This document shows positions 8,036 to 17,551 of a stretch of DNA of 64,000 nucleotides, one piece after another. The stretch is from Chitinophagales bacterium (lineage in GTDB: Bacteria > Bacteroidota > Bacteroidia > Chitinophagales > Chitinophagaceae), in contig JAFLBK010000001.1 of the NCBI GenBank assembly GCA_017303335.1, forward strand, positions 1,431,001 through 1,495,000. Direction: 5' to 3'. The position numbers and the translations under genes were made by a program. Numbering within the stretch: position 1 is the stretch's first letter; each line of letters opens with the position of its first letter. A model generated the notes under the pieces. It saw only the letters and a program-made list of their open reading frames with translations. It had not been told where the DNA came from and did not search any database.

Positions 8036-10438
8036 TCAGTTTTCCTTTGGCTCGGTTGCATTGCCGAACTCCTTCTCTTCTTTGGGTTTGCTTAAACCGA
8101 AATTATACCGGATGGTGATGCCGACGCGGCGGGTATCGTTGATGCGGGAGCCGGCGGCGCTTACATTTCCCTGGTTGAGTTTGAACGACACCTGGTTGGT
8201 ACGCAGCAGGTCGTTTACCGACAAAATGATATTGGCTTTTTTCTTCAGTATACTCTTATTGACCGAAAGGAACAATCCACCGAAATTATCCAGTTCATAA
8301 AAATTCTGGATGGCCTTCGTGCGCATGAAACCCTGCATGTTGAACGTGAGCGTTTTGGTGGCCTTGTATTCCTGGAACATGAAGAAGAGCCAGCTGCCCC
8401 GTTTATAATTCAAGGGCTGGTTCTGGTAGATGCCGTTGTAGGTAATGTGGTTGTACTGGGCGCCGATGTAAAAGAAATACTTTCCACCCGGAGGAACGCC
8501 GCCCAGGATGCGGGCATAGTATTCCTTGCTTTTTCCCAGGTTGTCGTAGGTGCGGTATGCGATCCGTGTAGCGTCGTCCTGGTAGGTTACATTGCTGAAA
8601 ATGCTTTTGGTTTCGTTAATGCCTCCCGCTAGTACCGGGAATCCATCGAAGGTTACATTCAATTCGTAGTTGGTGGTGAATTGGGGCTGCAGCCGGGGAT
8701 TGCCAACGTCGAATACATATTGATCCACGTATTTGGGATAGGGATTCAATATTTCGTAATACGGTCGCCGGATGCTGCGGCGGTAAATGGCATTGCCGAT
8801 CAGTTGTACGCCGAAAAGTTTGAAGAGCTTGTGCTGCAGGTATACATAGGGAAAGAGATCGGTGCGGTTGATCGACAGGTTGGTATCCCTGGGTACCAGT
8901 TGCCGGCCGTTGATGTCGGTGGTTTCCAGCCGAAGCCCCGGCTTGAGCGTAAAGCCCAGGAAGGTGCGTGAAACCTGGAGATAGGCGGCGGTGATCGTTT
9001 CGCGGTAGCGGAATGTGTTGGTTTGATAGGCGTCTGTCTGTGGAATGCCCGTTCCGGGATCGATGGTATAGGCGGCGCTGTTGCGGCTGTTGCTGTTCGT
9101 TAGTTTAAAGCCGGTTTCGATATTGACGATCCGCGGAAGTTTCAGTACAAGATCGGTCTGGAATACAAAAATATTCTTGCGGCCACTGGTGGAGCCATTG
9201 CCGCTTACCGTAGGATTTGCCGGCAGGGAATAATAATTCGCGTAATCCTGGTTGTTCCTGTTGCGGTAATAGTTGTATTCCAGTTCCACGGTCCATTCGC
9301 TGCCCAGGGTGTCGATCTTGTATTTGGAGGATAACTCGTTTCCGGCATACAGCGCATTGTTCCGGTTGTCGATATCCGAACTGTTCATGCCGGTGGTTGT
9401 TTGCGCCGGTAGTTTATGGATGGAGATATCATTCAGCGCAAAACTTTTCCCATTGTTCTGGTTGATGCGCAGGTCGTAGTTGATGTTGAATTTTTTGGTG
9501 AATGCCATGTCGAATCCCCCGCCGATGTAATTGCCCAGGCCCGGGTAGCTGGTATACGCGTTTTGCGAAAGCAGGGAAGAATCGGTCCGGATGAAACGGG
9601 TGGAGCTGAGTTCTTCGTAATTGTTACGCCGGGTGAACTGGTAGCTCAGGTAGCTGTTCAGCCTGCCCGAACTTTTGTTGATGTTGAACCCGGCTGTTTG
9701 GGTGCTGTACACACCCTGGAAATAAGCGATGTTCGCACTCCCGTTGCTGCCGATCTTAACGCCCTTCTTCAAAACGATATTGATGATGCCACCGCTGCTG
9801 GCCGCGTCGAACTTGGCGGATGGGTTGCGCAGGATCTCGATCTTGCTTACGCTGGATGCCGGCAAACTTTTGAGCAGGGAGGCCAGGTCTTCACTGCTCA
9901 GTTTCATTTCCCGGCCGTTGATGTATACCGTGGCGGGGGTAAGACTGCTCAGGTACACATTCCCATCCTGGTCAACGATGGTGCCGGGCGTTTTTTCCAG
10001 CACTTCATAGGCATTGGTGCTGCTGTTGCTCAGGGCTGTGGCATCCACCACCGATTTGTCGTCTTCCTGTTTGATCACCGGCTTGCGGGAAACAACGGTC
10101 ACGTCCTGCAGGTCGGTGGTCTTTCTTTTCACCGGTATCGAAAGCGACAGGGGCTTATCGGTGGTTGCGATCATGCGTTCAACGGGCAGGAAATTGACCG
10201 ACGAAACGCGAAGCAGGTATTTAGTATAGGTATTGAGGGTAAAACGGTTTCCACCGGGTTTGTAAAGCTGCGAACCGATCAGTAGTGTATCCGGAAGTTT
10301 GTAAAGGGTGATGCTGGCATCATTCAGCGAGTCTTTCGGCGAACTGCTGAGATTCACCGCCAGGCTGATCACGCTTTGCGCAGCGGATGCGTGGGCAAAT
10401 GCCAGCAGCAGCAAAAGAGTACTAATGCGGAGCTTCAA
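8036..10438 (-). CDS. TonB-dependent receptor / outer-membrane beta-barrel protein
   Basis: 800 residues with a signal peptide (ends ASAAQ), a short N-terminal beta-sandwich-like region, a plug with LQDVTVVSRKPVIKQEDDKSVV, NVYLSSLTPATVYINGREM and KIEILRNPSAKFDAASSGGIINIVLKKG, and a long barrel of the OMP_b-brl_3 type. The start appears to be TTG, since an in-frame stop lies just upstream and no ATG is near the signal peptide. It is last in an operon after TolC and a membrane-fusion protein, 27 bp from the latter. Its ligand is unknown. It may act with the efflux parts rather than in uptake. Confidence 0.85.
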   Translation of the reverse strand: MKLRISTLLLLLAFAHASAAQSVISLAVNLSSSPKDSLNDASITLYKLPDTLLIGSQLYKPGGNRFTLNTYTKYLLRVSSVNFLPVERMIATTDKPLSLSIPVKRKTTDLQDVTVVSRKPVIKQEDDKSVVDATALSNSSTNAYEVLEKTPGTIVDQDGNVYLSSLTPATVYINGREMKLSSEDLASLLKSLPASSVSKIEILRNPSAKFDAASSGGIINIVLKKGVKIGSNGSANIAYFQGVYSTQTAGFNINKSSGRLNSYLSYQFTRRNNYEELSSTRFIRTDSSLLSQNAYTSYPGLGNYIGGGFDMAFTKKFNINYDLRINQNNGKSFALNDISIHKLPAQTTTGMNSSDIDNRNNALYAGNELSSKYKIDTLGSEWTVELEYNYYRNRNNQDYANYYSLPANPTVSGNGSTSGRKNIFVFQTDLVLKLPRIVNIETGFKLTNSNSRNSAAYTIDPGTGIPQTDAYQTNTFRYRETITAAYLQVSRTFLGFTLKPGLRLETTDINGRQLVPRDTNLSINRTDLFPYVYLQHKLFKLFGVQLIGNAIYRRSIRRPYYEILNPYPKYVDQYVFDVGNPRLQPQFTTNYELNVTFDGFPVLAGGINETKSIFSNVTYQDDATRIAYRTYDNLGKSKEYYARILGGVPPGGKYFFYIGAQYNHITYNGIYQNQPLNYKRGSWLFFMFQEYKATKTLTFNMQGFMRTKAIQNFYELDNFGGLFLSVNKSILKKKANIILSVNDLLRTNQVSFKLNQGNVSAAGSRINDTRRVGITIRYNFGLSKPKEEKEFGNATEPKEN

Positions 10439-10465
10439 TGTTTTTCACGGTTAAGATGCAGGCGG

Positions 10466-11818
10466 CTATTTTTTCTCGAACAGGTCTTTCTTATCGATTA
10501 CCTTCACTTTCTTTCCTTCCTTGAGGGTTTTGCTTACCACGTCGTAGGGTCCGGTCACTACTTCCTGTCCGTCTTTTAAACCCTCGGTGATCTCGATATA
10601 ATTGATGTCCTGGATGGCGGTCTTTACTTTTTGCTTGCTTACTTTGCCGTCTTTGTCGATTACGAATACCACCACGTCCAGGTCGTCATCTTCTGATCCG
10701 TTGGCGGCCTTGATGTCGGATTCGTCTTTTTTCTTGCCGGCGGTTTTCGTGCTGTCGCTCTTTTCACGGGTGGTTACGGCATTGATGGGAACGCTCAATA
10801 CATTGGCGTGTGTTTGAGTCTGGATATCGGCATTGGCGCTCATGCCCGGTTTGAACGGGAATTTTCCTTTACCGATGAGGTCCATATAACTTTCCGGCAA
10901 CAGGCGGATGTATACTTTATACTGTGTTACGTCTGAGCTGCTGGTAAGTGCGCTTTGGGTAGCCGCCCCGTTATTGCTGCTGGCGATCTGTGTTACAATG
11001 CCTTTGAATTTCCGGTTGCTGTAAGCATCCACTTCTATCACGGCGCTGTCGCCGAGCTTTACTTTGGGCACATCGTTCTCGCCTACATCCACCCGCACTT
11101 CGATCTTGCTCATATCGGCGATGCGGAGCATTTCGGTACCGCTCATGAGGTTGCTTCCCACCACGCGTTCGCCCTGTTTTACATTGAGCAGGCTCACCAC
11201 GCCGTCCATCGTAGCCATTACGGCGGTGCGGCTCAGGTCTTTATTGGCTTTTTCAAGATTGGCCCTTGCGCTTTGAACGGTTGCCTGTCCGCTGCGGATA
11301 CCTTGTTTGGCGGCGTTGTAGTTGGCCTGGGCGCTGCGGAGGTTGGCTTCGGCGATGTTGAATTCATTCCGGCTGATCACTTTATCGTCGAAGAGTTTCT
11401 TCTGCATATCATAGGTGCGCTGTGCCTGGTCGAGTTGCGCTTTCAACGCCTCGATGCCGGCCTCCGAATTGGCTACCTGCGCTTCGGTCTGCGCTACGCC
11501 GCTGGCGGCCTGGTTACGCTGGATATTGTAGATATCGGCATAGATGCGTGCCAGTACCTGGCCTTTCTTCACCGAGTCGCCCTCCTGTACATTGAGTTCG
11601 GTGATCTCGCCGCTGATGTCGGGACTGATCTTCACTTCCACCTCCGGGTAAATCTTCCCGCTGGCATTCACCACTTCGGTGATGGTGCGTTTCTGCACTT
11701 TTTCGGCGGTTACTTTCAGGCCTTCGTCTTTGCCGAAGGCGCCGGTTTTGCTCAGTACTACCAGTAATACAAGTAATATTCCCAGGCTGATCAATATCCA
11801 TTTAAGCGACTTGCTCAT
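10466..11818 (-). CDS. HlyD/MacA-type periplasmic adaptor (membrane-fusion) protein
   Basis: 450 residues from the ATG at 11818. One N-terminal membrane anchor (WILISLGILLVLLVVL) is followed by a biotinyl-lipoyl half-motif (GEITELNVQEGDSVKKGQVLA), a long coiled-coil hairpin, the second lipoyl half (MDGVVSLLNVKQGERV) and a beta-barrel domain. Such proteins link an inner-membrane ABC or RND pump to TolC. The charged insert near residues 365-390 (TAGKKKDESD...SEDDDLD) is unusual. The TolC gene precedes it, but no pump gene is in this operon. Confidence 0.9.
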   Translation of the reverse strand: MSKSLKWILISLGILLVLLVVLSKTGAFGKDEGLKVTAEKVQKRTITEVVNASGKIYPEVEVKISPDISGEITELNVQEGDSVKKGQVLARIYADIYNIQRNQAASGVAQTEAQVANSEAGIEALKAQLDQAQRTYDMQKKLFDDKVISRNEFNIAEANLRSAQANYNAAKQGIRSGQATVQSARANLEKANKDLSRTAVMATMDGVVSLLNVKQGERVVGSNLMSGTEMLRIADMSKIEVRVDVGENDVPKVKLGDSAVIEVDAYSNRKFKGIVTQIASSNNGAATQSALTSSSDVTQYKVYIRLLPESYMDLIGKGKFPFKPGMSANADIQTQTHANVLSVPINAVTTREKSDSTKTAGKKKDESDIKAANGSEDDDLDVVVFVIDKDGKVSKQKVKTAIQDINYIEITEGLKDGQEVVTGPYDVVSKTLKEGKKVKVIDKKDLFEKK

Positions 11819-11901
11819 ATAAAACGTTTGTAGGTTTTTTGGGTGAATAGGCAAAAGGGAAAACCAACAAGCAAGACACTTATTGGCTCCGGCCTTTTAC
11901 G

Positions 11902-13332
11902 TTATAATTTTATTCCGAGCCCTTTATAGAATTCCAGCACTTTCATCTTGAACACATAGTCATACTGGTTCAGGGCGTTTTCCAGCCGTGCCCGGAACAG
12001 GTTGTTCTGGTTGGTGATGAGTTCGAAGGTAGACAGCATGCCTACATCGTACCTTTTTTGTGCGAAGCTATACGTGCGTTCGGTTGTTTCGAGTGTTTTC
12101 TTTCCGGCATTGAATTTTTCCAGCGCCACCACCGCGGCATTGTAGGCCTGGTAGATGTTTTGTTTCAGGGATTGATTGTCGAGGTCTTTCTGCAGTTGCC
12201 AGTTCCGCGTGCTGATCCGGCTTCTTTCGTAAGCCGTACGGGCGCTGTAGCCATTGAAGATGGGAATGCTTAGTCCCAATCCAACCGATTGACTGAAATT
12301 CTGGTTCAGTTGCGAGAAAAAGGCCTGCTTCCCGTACGTGTATTGGGTAAAAGGCGAAAAACTGTACACATTGTAATCAACCGAATTGACGGTTACCTTA
12401 CCGATGGGTGGGTTGGTCGTGAATGATCCGGTAGCTTCCATCGACCGGCTATTGAACCGGCTGCCCAGGCTGCCGAAAGCAGATAGGGTTGGGTACATGT
12501 TTCCTTTAGCCGCCTTTGCGGTTTTTTCAGCAGCTTTCAGCTTATAATCATTGTATTTCTGCTGCGGCATGTTGGCGATCGCGGAAGCGTATACATTTTC
12601 GGGTTGCAGGTCGGCGATCTTGTCCACGGGAATTTTATCAACCGGTGGTGTATCCACCTCGAAGGGAGCGGCGGCATCCATACCCATATAGGCCTTGATG
12701 GTAAGGATAGCCTGCTGCACATTTCCTTTGGCGCTGATCAGGGTCGAGCTGTCGCGGGCCACCTGCGCCTCCAGTTCAACGGCGTTCAGTTCGGGCAGGG
12801 CGCCGGCGTCTACAAGTTTACGGGTATTATTGAGTTGTGCGGTTGATTGCTGGAGCTGTATCCCTGCTATCTTTTCCTGTTCTTTGGCGAGTAATATCTG
12901 GAGGTACGAGTTGGCCACGGTAAGGGCGATGTCGTTTTTCAGTTTATCGGTACTCGCTTTGGCCGCCATCAGTTCCCACTCGTTGGCGGCGATGGTATTG
13001 CGTTTACTGAACCAGTTGAAGATATCGGCGCTGCTTTGTAATTGCATGTTTGCCGAAAGATAACTCTGCGTGATAAGCGTAAATGTAGTGGGGTCCTGGT
13101 TTCGGCCACTGCTGTAACCACTGTTGCCACTGAAATTCAAATTCGGCAGCTGTCCAAGTTTACTTTGTTTCAACTGCAGTGCGGCGATCCGGCTTTGCAG
13201 GTCGGTTTGTTTGATGGAGATATTGTTGGCCCAGGCATATTCCACGCATTTCAGCAAGCCCCATTTTTCCTGCGCTTGCAGGCTTGCGGAAACGACCAGT
13301 AAAGACAGGAGGAGGGTTGATTTGTAACGCAT
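11902..13332 (-). CDS. TolC family outer-membrane efflux protein
   Basis: 476 residues from the ATG at 13332, with a signal peptide ending SASLQAQ. Two homologous halves rich in Asn, Gln and Ala helices fit the TolC fold (KCVEYAWANNISIKQTDLQ; AYERSRISTRNWQLQ). It is first in the operon, followed by the adaptor and the TonB-linked barrel. A TATTTTTG -7 element on the minus strand (13344-13337) lies only 4 bases before the ATG, so the mRNA would be almost leaderless or another start is used. Confidence 0.88.
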   Translation of the reverse strand: MRYKSTLLLSLLVVSASLQAQEKWGLLKCVEYAWANNISIKQTDLQSRIAALQLKQSKLGQLPNLNFSGNSGYSSGRNQDPTTFTLITQSYLSANMQLQSSADIFNWFSKRNTIAANEWELMAAKASTDKLKNDIALTVANSYLQILLAKEQEKIAGIQLQQSTAQLNNTRKLVDAGALPELNAVELEAQVARDSSTLISAKGNVQQAILTIKAYMGMDAAAPFEVDTPPVDKIPVDKIADLQPENVYASAIANMPQQKYNDYKLKAAEKTAKAAKGNMYPTLSAFGSLGSRFNSRSMEATGSFTTNPPIGKVTVNSVDYNVYSFSPFTQYTYGKQAFFSQLNQNFSQSVGLGLSIPIFNGYSARTAYERSRISTRNWQLQKDLDNQSLKQNIYQAYNAAVVALEKFNAGKKTLETTERTYSFAQKRYDVGMLSTFELITNQNNLFRARLENALNQYDYVFKMKVLEFYKGLGIKL

Positions 13333-13571
13333 ATGACAAAAATATGACATCCCCCCGGAAACTGCATGGGCATTTTATAAGCGGCCCGGTACATTTAAGT
13401 AAAGGGTAGGAAGGCTACCGGTTGGATTACCTCCCGAGAAACCTGGAAAAACGCAGCTATTTAGGGGTAAATCACCATTGCATGGGTCGGGCCGATACTA
13501 TAATATTGTATGGTCAATCAATTCACCCCGGGGACTGCAAACAACCCGGAGTAATCCTAAAATCAAGCGCT

Positions 13572-14003
13572 ATGAAATCAATACGCATGGGCCTGTACGC
13601 CTTTCTTTTTTGCCTGCTGCTGATTTCCTGCGGCAAGACCGGCAGGGATGTATATACCAATACCGATAAAGTGGATGGTTTGTTCGGGCAACTGAAATAC
13701 GATACCACGTACCGGGCATATCACGGCCTGTTGCTTCAAAGCACGGCGATCATTGTAAATAATTCCAAGAAAAGCGGTAAGTCCGATACGGCGGTATTGA
13801 ACCGGAAGGATATTTCCCTGGAGGAAAAGTATAAGATTCTGAATTATTCCGGGTATGATGAAATGGTTGCCATCAGCAAGAAGCAGGTTGAGTTGCTTAC
13901 AATTTTGAATGCCCGCTACCCGGAATTCAAAACCCTGACGGACGAAGAGGTAAGGAAGCTGAATGCGCTTACCAATAAGTATTTCCGGAAAAAACTGCAA
14001 TGA
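13572..14003 (+). CDS. Small lipoprotein of unknown function
   Basis: 143 residues from ATG 13572, chosen because a lipoprotein signal (LFCLLLISCGK, Cys near residue 17) begins there. The open frame upstream has no such features. The mature part is mostly charged helix (EEKYKILNYSGYDEMVAISKKQVELLTILNARYPEFKTLTDEEVRKLNALTNKYF). The family was not recognised. The next small secreted protein follows 30 bp downstream. Confidence 0.65.
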   Translation: MKSIRMGLYAFLFCLLLISCGKTGRDVYTNTDKVDGLFGQLKYDTTYRAYHGLLLQSTAIIVNNSKKSGKSDTAVLNRKDISLEEKYKILNYSGYDEMVAISKKQVELLTILNARYPEFKTLTDEEVRKLNALTNKYFRKKLQ

Positions 14004-14033
14004 TCGTATACCAGCAAACCAAAATCACTACAT

Positions 14034-14393
14034 ATGAAAACGACCATACTTAGCGCCTTGCTATGCATATTGTCAAACGCCCTGTTTGCAAATAACGAGG
14101 TAGAAACAACGCCGGTAAATTTATATACTGTTCAAAAGGCCCCTGGCGGCAGCATAACGAAGCCGGTGAATGTCGATCCCTGCCTGGAAGCGGCGTTGAA
14201 TGCGATCGGGAATGCATTTCAACTGGAACAAAACGGTCATGATGCATGTGCCAATAGTGTAATCAGTGGTGGTATTCAGCCTTCGGAATATGGTGGATGC
14301 TGTTATGTGTTCACTCAGCTGAGGCAGTACCTGGTGGCCCAGGTCATCAACAACTTTGTTCCCTGTCCGAATGGCGGCATGGGAATTATTTAA
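14034..14393 (+). CDS. Small secreted protein of unknown function
   Basis: 119 residues with a signal peptide ending ALFANN. The mature part is about 100 residues and has five Cys (DPCLEA, HDACANS, GGCCYVF, VPCPNGG), suggesting disulfides. The family was not recognised. It is convergent with the PLP enzyme gene and only 5 bp from it. Confidence 0.6.
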   Translation: MKTTILSALLCILSNALFANNEVETTPVNLYTVQKAPGGSITKPVNVDPCLEAALNAIGNAFQLEQNGHDACANSVISGGIQPSEYGGCCYVFTQLRQYLVAQVINNFVPCPNGGMGII

Positions 14394-14398
14394 CGGCA

Positions 14399-15559
14399 TT
14401 ACATCTTATCGAAGGCCTGCGACAGGTCGTTGACCAGGTACCCGGGGTCTTCCAATCCTACATAGAGCCGAAGCATGCGATGCTCCGGGTTGGCGATATC
14501 GAAATCTTCGGGCTGGATACCGGAGCATTTGGGAATGATCAGGCTTTCATGCCCGCCCCAGCTAACGGCCATGAAAATGTGCTGAAGGTCTTCGCAGAAT
14601 TTTTCGATCTGCCTTATATTATCGGCCTTCATCGTAAAGGTCAGCAAACCACAGCCTCCTTTCAGTTGCTTTTTAGCGAGTTCATACTGCGGAAAGCTTT
14701 CATCCAGCGGAAACAATACCGATTCCACCCGGGGATGCTGTTTCAGGAAAGCCAGTACCTGGGCGGTAGAGGCGGTGATCCGGTCGAGCCGGGCAGGCAG
14801 GGTTCGCAAGCCGCGTATCAGCAACCAGGCGTTGAAGGGAGCGATGCCGCTTCCAACCGTCATGAATTCGCTGTTGAAGATCCGCTCCATCATTGCTTTG
14901 CTGCCACTTAAAACACCGCCCAGGGTATCGCTATGGCCGCTGATGTACTTGGTGGCTGTTTGCAAAGAAAGGTCGATGCCCATTTCGATCGGCTTCTGGT
15001 AAAGCGGCGTGCAATAGCTGTTATCGATGATGGTAACAATGCCTTCGGATTTTGCCAGTTCGGCAACGGCTTTCAGGTCCTGCAGGGCAAAATCCCAGCT
15101 GTTCGGGCTCTCGAGGTAGATCACACTTGTATTCGGTAAGATCGCCCTTTCGAAGTTGACGATATCCCGCCCGTCGATATAGGTGGTGCTCACGCCAAAC
15201 TTCGGCAGAATCACATCGAACATCCGTTGCGCCCAGGTATAGGGCTTATTCACCGAAACGATGTGATCGCCGCTTTTTACGTTGGCGAATACCGAAGCGA
15301 AAATGGCGGCGGCGCCGCTGCCGAATACCAGGCAATCCTCCGCGCCGTCGAGGGCGGCCAGTTTCCTGCGCAGGATCTCGGTGGTGGGGTTCTTACCCCG
15401 GCTGTACAAAAAAACCGAGTACTCGTCGGCAAAGGCCTTGCGCATTTCGTCTACGGTGTTAAAGACAAAATTGCTCGTTTGCATGATCGGCGGCGAAACC
15501 GCGTTGAAATAATGCGCACGCTCTTCGGCGAATTCGTTCAGTATATAAGAGATGTCCAT
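14399..15559 (-). CDS. Cys/Met metabolism PLP-dependent enzyme (trans-sulfuration family)
   Basis: 386 residues of the cystathionine gamma-synthase / lyase fold: YSRGKNPTTEILRRKLAALDGAEDCLVFGSGAAAI binds PLP phosphate and the internal aldimine Lys lies in SLQTATKYISGHSD. Substrate (cystathionine, homocysteine, methionine or O-acyl-homoserine) cannot be fixed by eye. It is followed 3 bp away by an amino acid permease gene on the upstream side of the same strand, so the pair probably imports and degrades a sulfur amino acid. That role is inferred from context. Confidence 0.88.
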   Translation of the reverse strand: MDISYILNEFAEERAHYFNAVSPPIMQTSNFVFNTVDEMRKAFADEYSVFLYSRGKNPTTEILRRKLAALDGAEDCLVFGSGAAAIFASVFANVKSGDHIVSVNKPYTWAQRMFDVILPKFGVSTTYIDGRDIVNFERAILPNTSVIYLESPNSWDFALQDLKAVAELAKSEGIVTIIDNSYCTPLYQKPIEMGIDLSLQTATKYISGHSDTLGGVLSGSKAMMERIFNSEFMTVGSGIAPFNAWLLIRGLRTLPARLDRITASTAQVLAFLKQHPRVESVLFPLDESFPQYELAKKQLKGGCGLLTFTMKADNIRQIEKFCEDLQHIFMAVSWGGHESLIIPKCSGIQPEDFDIANPEHRMLRLYVGLEDPGYLVNDLSQAFDKM

Positions 15560-15562
15560 GGT

Positions 15563-16915
15563 TTATAGTTCGGCATTGCGGGTGTCACCCTTTTTTTTAT
15601 TGAACAGAAAATAAATAGCAATGAACGCAGCCAGTACGGCAACACCCGTGAGGGCTGCTTTCGGATCCGAAACAGCGATGCTGACCGCTACAAAGAAATA
15701 AGCGAGAATGAAGATCAGGGGCATCAGCGGGAATAGTTTCATTTTATAGATGCCGGTGCCATCGAGATGCTTTGTCTTTTTACGGAACCAGAAGATGGTG
15801 GCGCAGCTGAGGATCATTCCGAAACTGTCGAGGAAGATGGTGAAGGTGAGTATCTTCTCAAATTCCTGGGCAAAGTAGAGGATCACGATACAGATCGCGG
15901 AAAAGACGGTGAGTGAAAACGTAAGTACATTGTTCTTTTCGTTGTGCTGCGAAAATACCTTCGGCAAACTTCCATCCTCGCCCATGGCGTACATCACCCG
16001 GGGATTGCTCAGTAAAGAACCATTCACGTATGCCAGTACGCCCAGGAAAAGAAAGGCGGAAAATACAGTAGCGCCGCCTGTTCCGAAGATGCGGTCGATC
16101 ACAACATAGGCAATTTCCCTTTCGCCTTTCATCTGGTTAAAGCCGACAATATTGTAATAACTCAGGTTCACCAGCATGTACAAACCAATGATCACGAGTA
16201 TGCCGATGAAGATGCCCCGGGGAATATTCTTCGAGGGGTTCTGCACATCATTGCCCAGGTTGATGGTTTGCTGGTAACCGCCGTAGGTAAAGGATACAGC
16301 GATCAGGCTCAGGCCCAGGCTCTTCACCCAATCGGTCCAGGTAAAGGAGGTGGTGGAAGAGCCCGCGTCCGCAATGGTTTTCGCAGCGTACTTATCCGGG
16401 AAGAACAATGCGGCGATCAGTACCAGGATCATCATGATCTTGATCAGCATCAGGATATTCTGGGCTGTTGAACTGGTTTTTAATCCACGCAGGTTGATGA
16501 TATAAAATAAGATGATGGCGGCCGAACTTACGAGGGCTTTGTCGATATCGGTCCAGTTGCCGGGAATGAGTTTCAAAAGATAACCGCTGCCGATGAGGGC
16601 AACGCCGCTGATGCTGGCTGCATTACTCACCAGGATCAGGCAGTTGATCGCGAAGGCGATGCTGGGGTGGTAGGCCCTGGCGAATACTTTATAGTAACCG
16701 CCGGTTACCGGGTACCGGCTCCCGATCTCCGCGTAGGTAAGGGCGCCGCAAAGGGCAACCAATCCGCCAATGGCCCAGGCGCTGAAATACACCGAAGGCG
16801 CGATGGCGTCTTTGGCGCTGGTGGCCGCCGTACGGAAAATGCCCATGCCGATCACGAAGCCGATCACGATCATGGTCAAGGAGAACAGGTTGATCTTGGT
16901 TGATTTATTCTGCAT
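15563..16915 (-). CDS. APC-superfamily amino acid permease
   Basis: 450 residues from the ATG at 16915 (MQNKSTKINLFSL), better than the longer frame because the first membrane helix (MIVIGFVIGMGIFRTAA) carries the GxGIF-type substrate-binding motif soon after it. About 12 membrane helices are present. Substrate is unknown. The trans-sulfuration-type enzyme downstream suggests a sulfur amino acid. A TATCTTTT -7 element (16927-16920, minus) lies next to the start. Confidence 0.9.
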   Translation of the reverse strand: MQNKSTKINLFSLTMIVIGFVIGMGIFRTAATSAKDAIAPSVYFSAWAIGGLVALCGALTYAEIGSRYPVTGGYYKVFARAYHPSIAFAINCLILVSNAASISGVALIGSGYLLKLIPGNWTDIDKALVSSAAIILFYIINLRGLKTSSTAQNILMLIKIMMILVLIAALFFPDKYAAKTIADAGSSTTSFTWTDWVKSLGLSLIAVSFTYGGYQQTINLGNDVQNPSKNIPRGIFIGILVIIGLYMLVNLSYYNIVGFNQMKGEREIAYVVIDRIFGTGGATVFSAFLFLGVLAYVNGSLLSNPRVMYAMGEDGSLPKVFSQHNEKNNVLTFSLTVFSAICIVILYFAQEFEKILTFTIFLDSFGMILSCATIFWFRKKTKHLDGTGIYKMKLFPLMPLIFILAYFFVAVSIAVSDPKAALTGVAVLAAFIAIYFLFNKKKGDTRNAEL

Positions 16916-17014
16916 GCTGAAAAGATACAGAAAGACATCAAGAACTGGCAAGCTTGCATCGAAAAAACTTCCGTTGGCTATGATTTACATCATTAGGCCG
17001 GAAACAAAATCATC

Positions 17015-17022
17015 TATCTTTG
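17015..17022 (+). promoter_or_regulatory. Bacteroidota-type -7 element (TATCTTTG) for the copper-cluster operon
   Basis: A perfect TAnnTTTG match ends 5 bases before the ATG at 17028. No clear -33 TTTG is visible at the expected spacing. Confidence 0.5.
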
Positions 17023-17027
17023 CACGC

Positions 17028-17402
17028 ATGTGTAAGCGGATTACCGCCATATTGCTTTTTCTTTCTTTTACTGCGCAAACTTTCAGCAGCCCGTTCGTGA
17101 TGCTGGACTATCACCTCAATACTGCGGCCTATGCGAAGAATTGTATCAACAAGGCCCGGCCTAAACTGCATTGTAACGGTAAATGCCAGGCAATGAAAAA
17201 AATGCGGGAAGAAGAACGCAAGGAACAGCAAGCCAATGAGCGGGCTGGCGAGTATAAGGTACAGCAGGTGCTGTCTTCCCGGTCCTTCTTTTGTCTGCTG
17301 GTGATTCCCGCCCGAACCTCTGAAAAATTACTTCCTCACGGGAGTACCACACTTCCCATCAACCATACCGTTTCTGTTTTCCATCCTCCGCAGTTAGGCT
17401 GA
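17028..17402 (+). CDS. Small exported Cys-motif protein (probable metal-handling)
   Basis: 124 residues with an N-terminal signal (ITAILLFLSFTAQTFSS). The mature start has a pattern seen in small Bacteroidota exported proteins, YHLNTAAYAKNCINKARPKLHCNGKC, giving Cys at about 37, 47 and 51, then a highly charged Glu/Lys helix. Three closely spaced Cys and the MbnP/MbnH pair downstream suggest copper or another soft metal as ligand. No experimental function is known to me. Confidence 0.6.
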   Translation: MCKRITAILLFLSFTAQTFSSPFVMLDYHLNTAAYAKNCINKARPKLHCNGKCQAMKKMREEERKEQQANERAGEYKVQQVLSSRSFFCLLVIPARTSEKLLPHGSTTLPINHTVSVFHPPQLG

Positions 17403-17551
17403 TCGCTCATTAATCCTGTATGCGTGCAACAGTATTGCCTGTTGAACCTGTATGCGCATGTATCACACCCGTGCCGTGGCGTGGCTGTGCGCTCCATGAC
17501 CGTTGCCATGACCGGCCCAACCTTATTTTTTTATAAAACAGAAATATTCAG

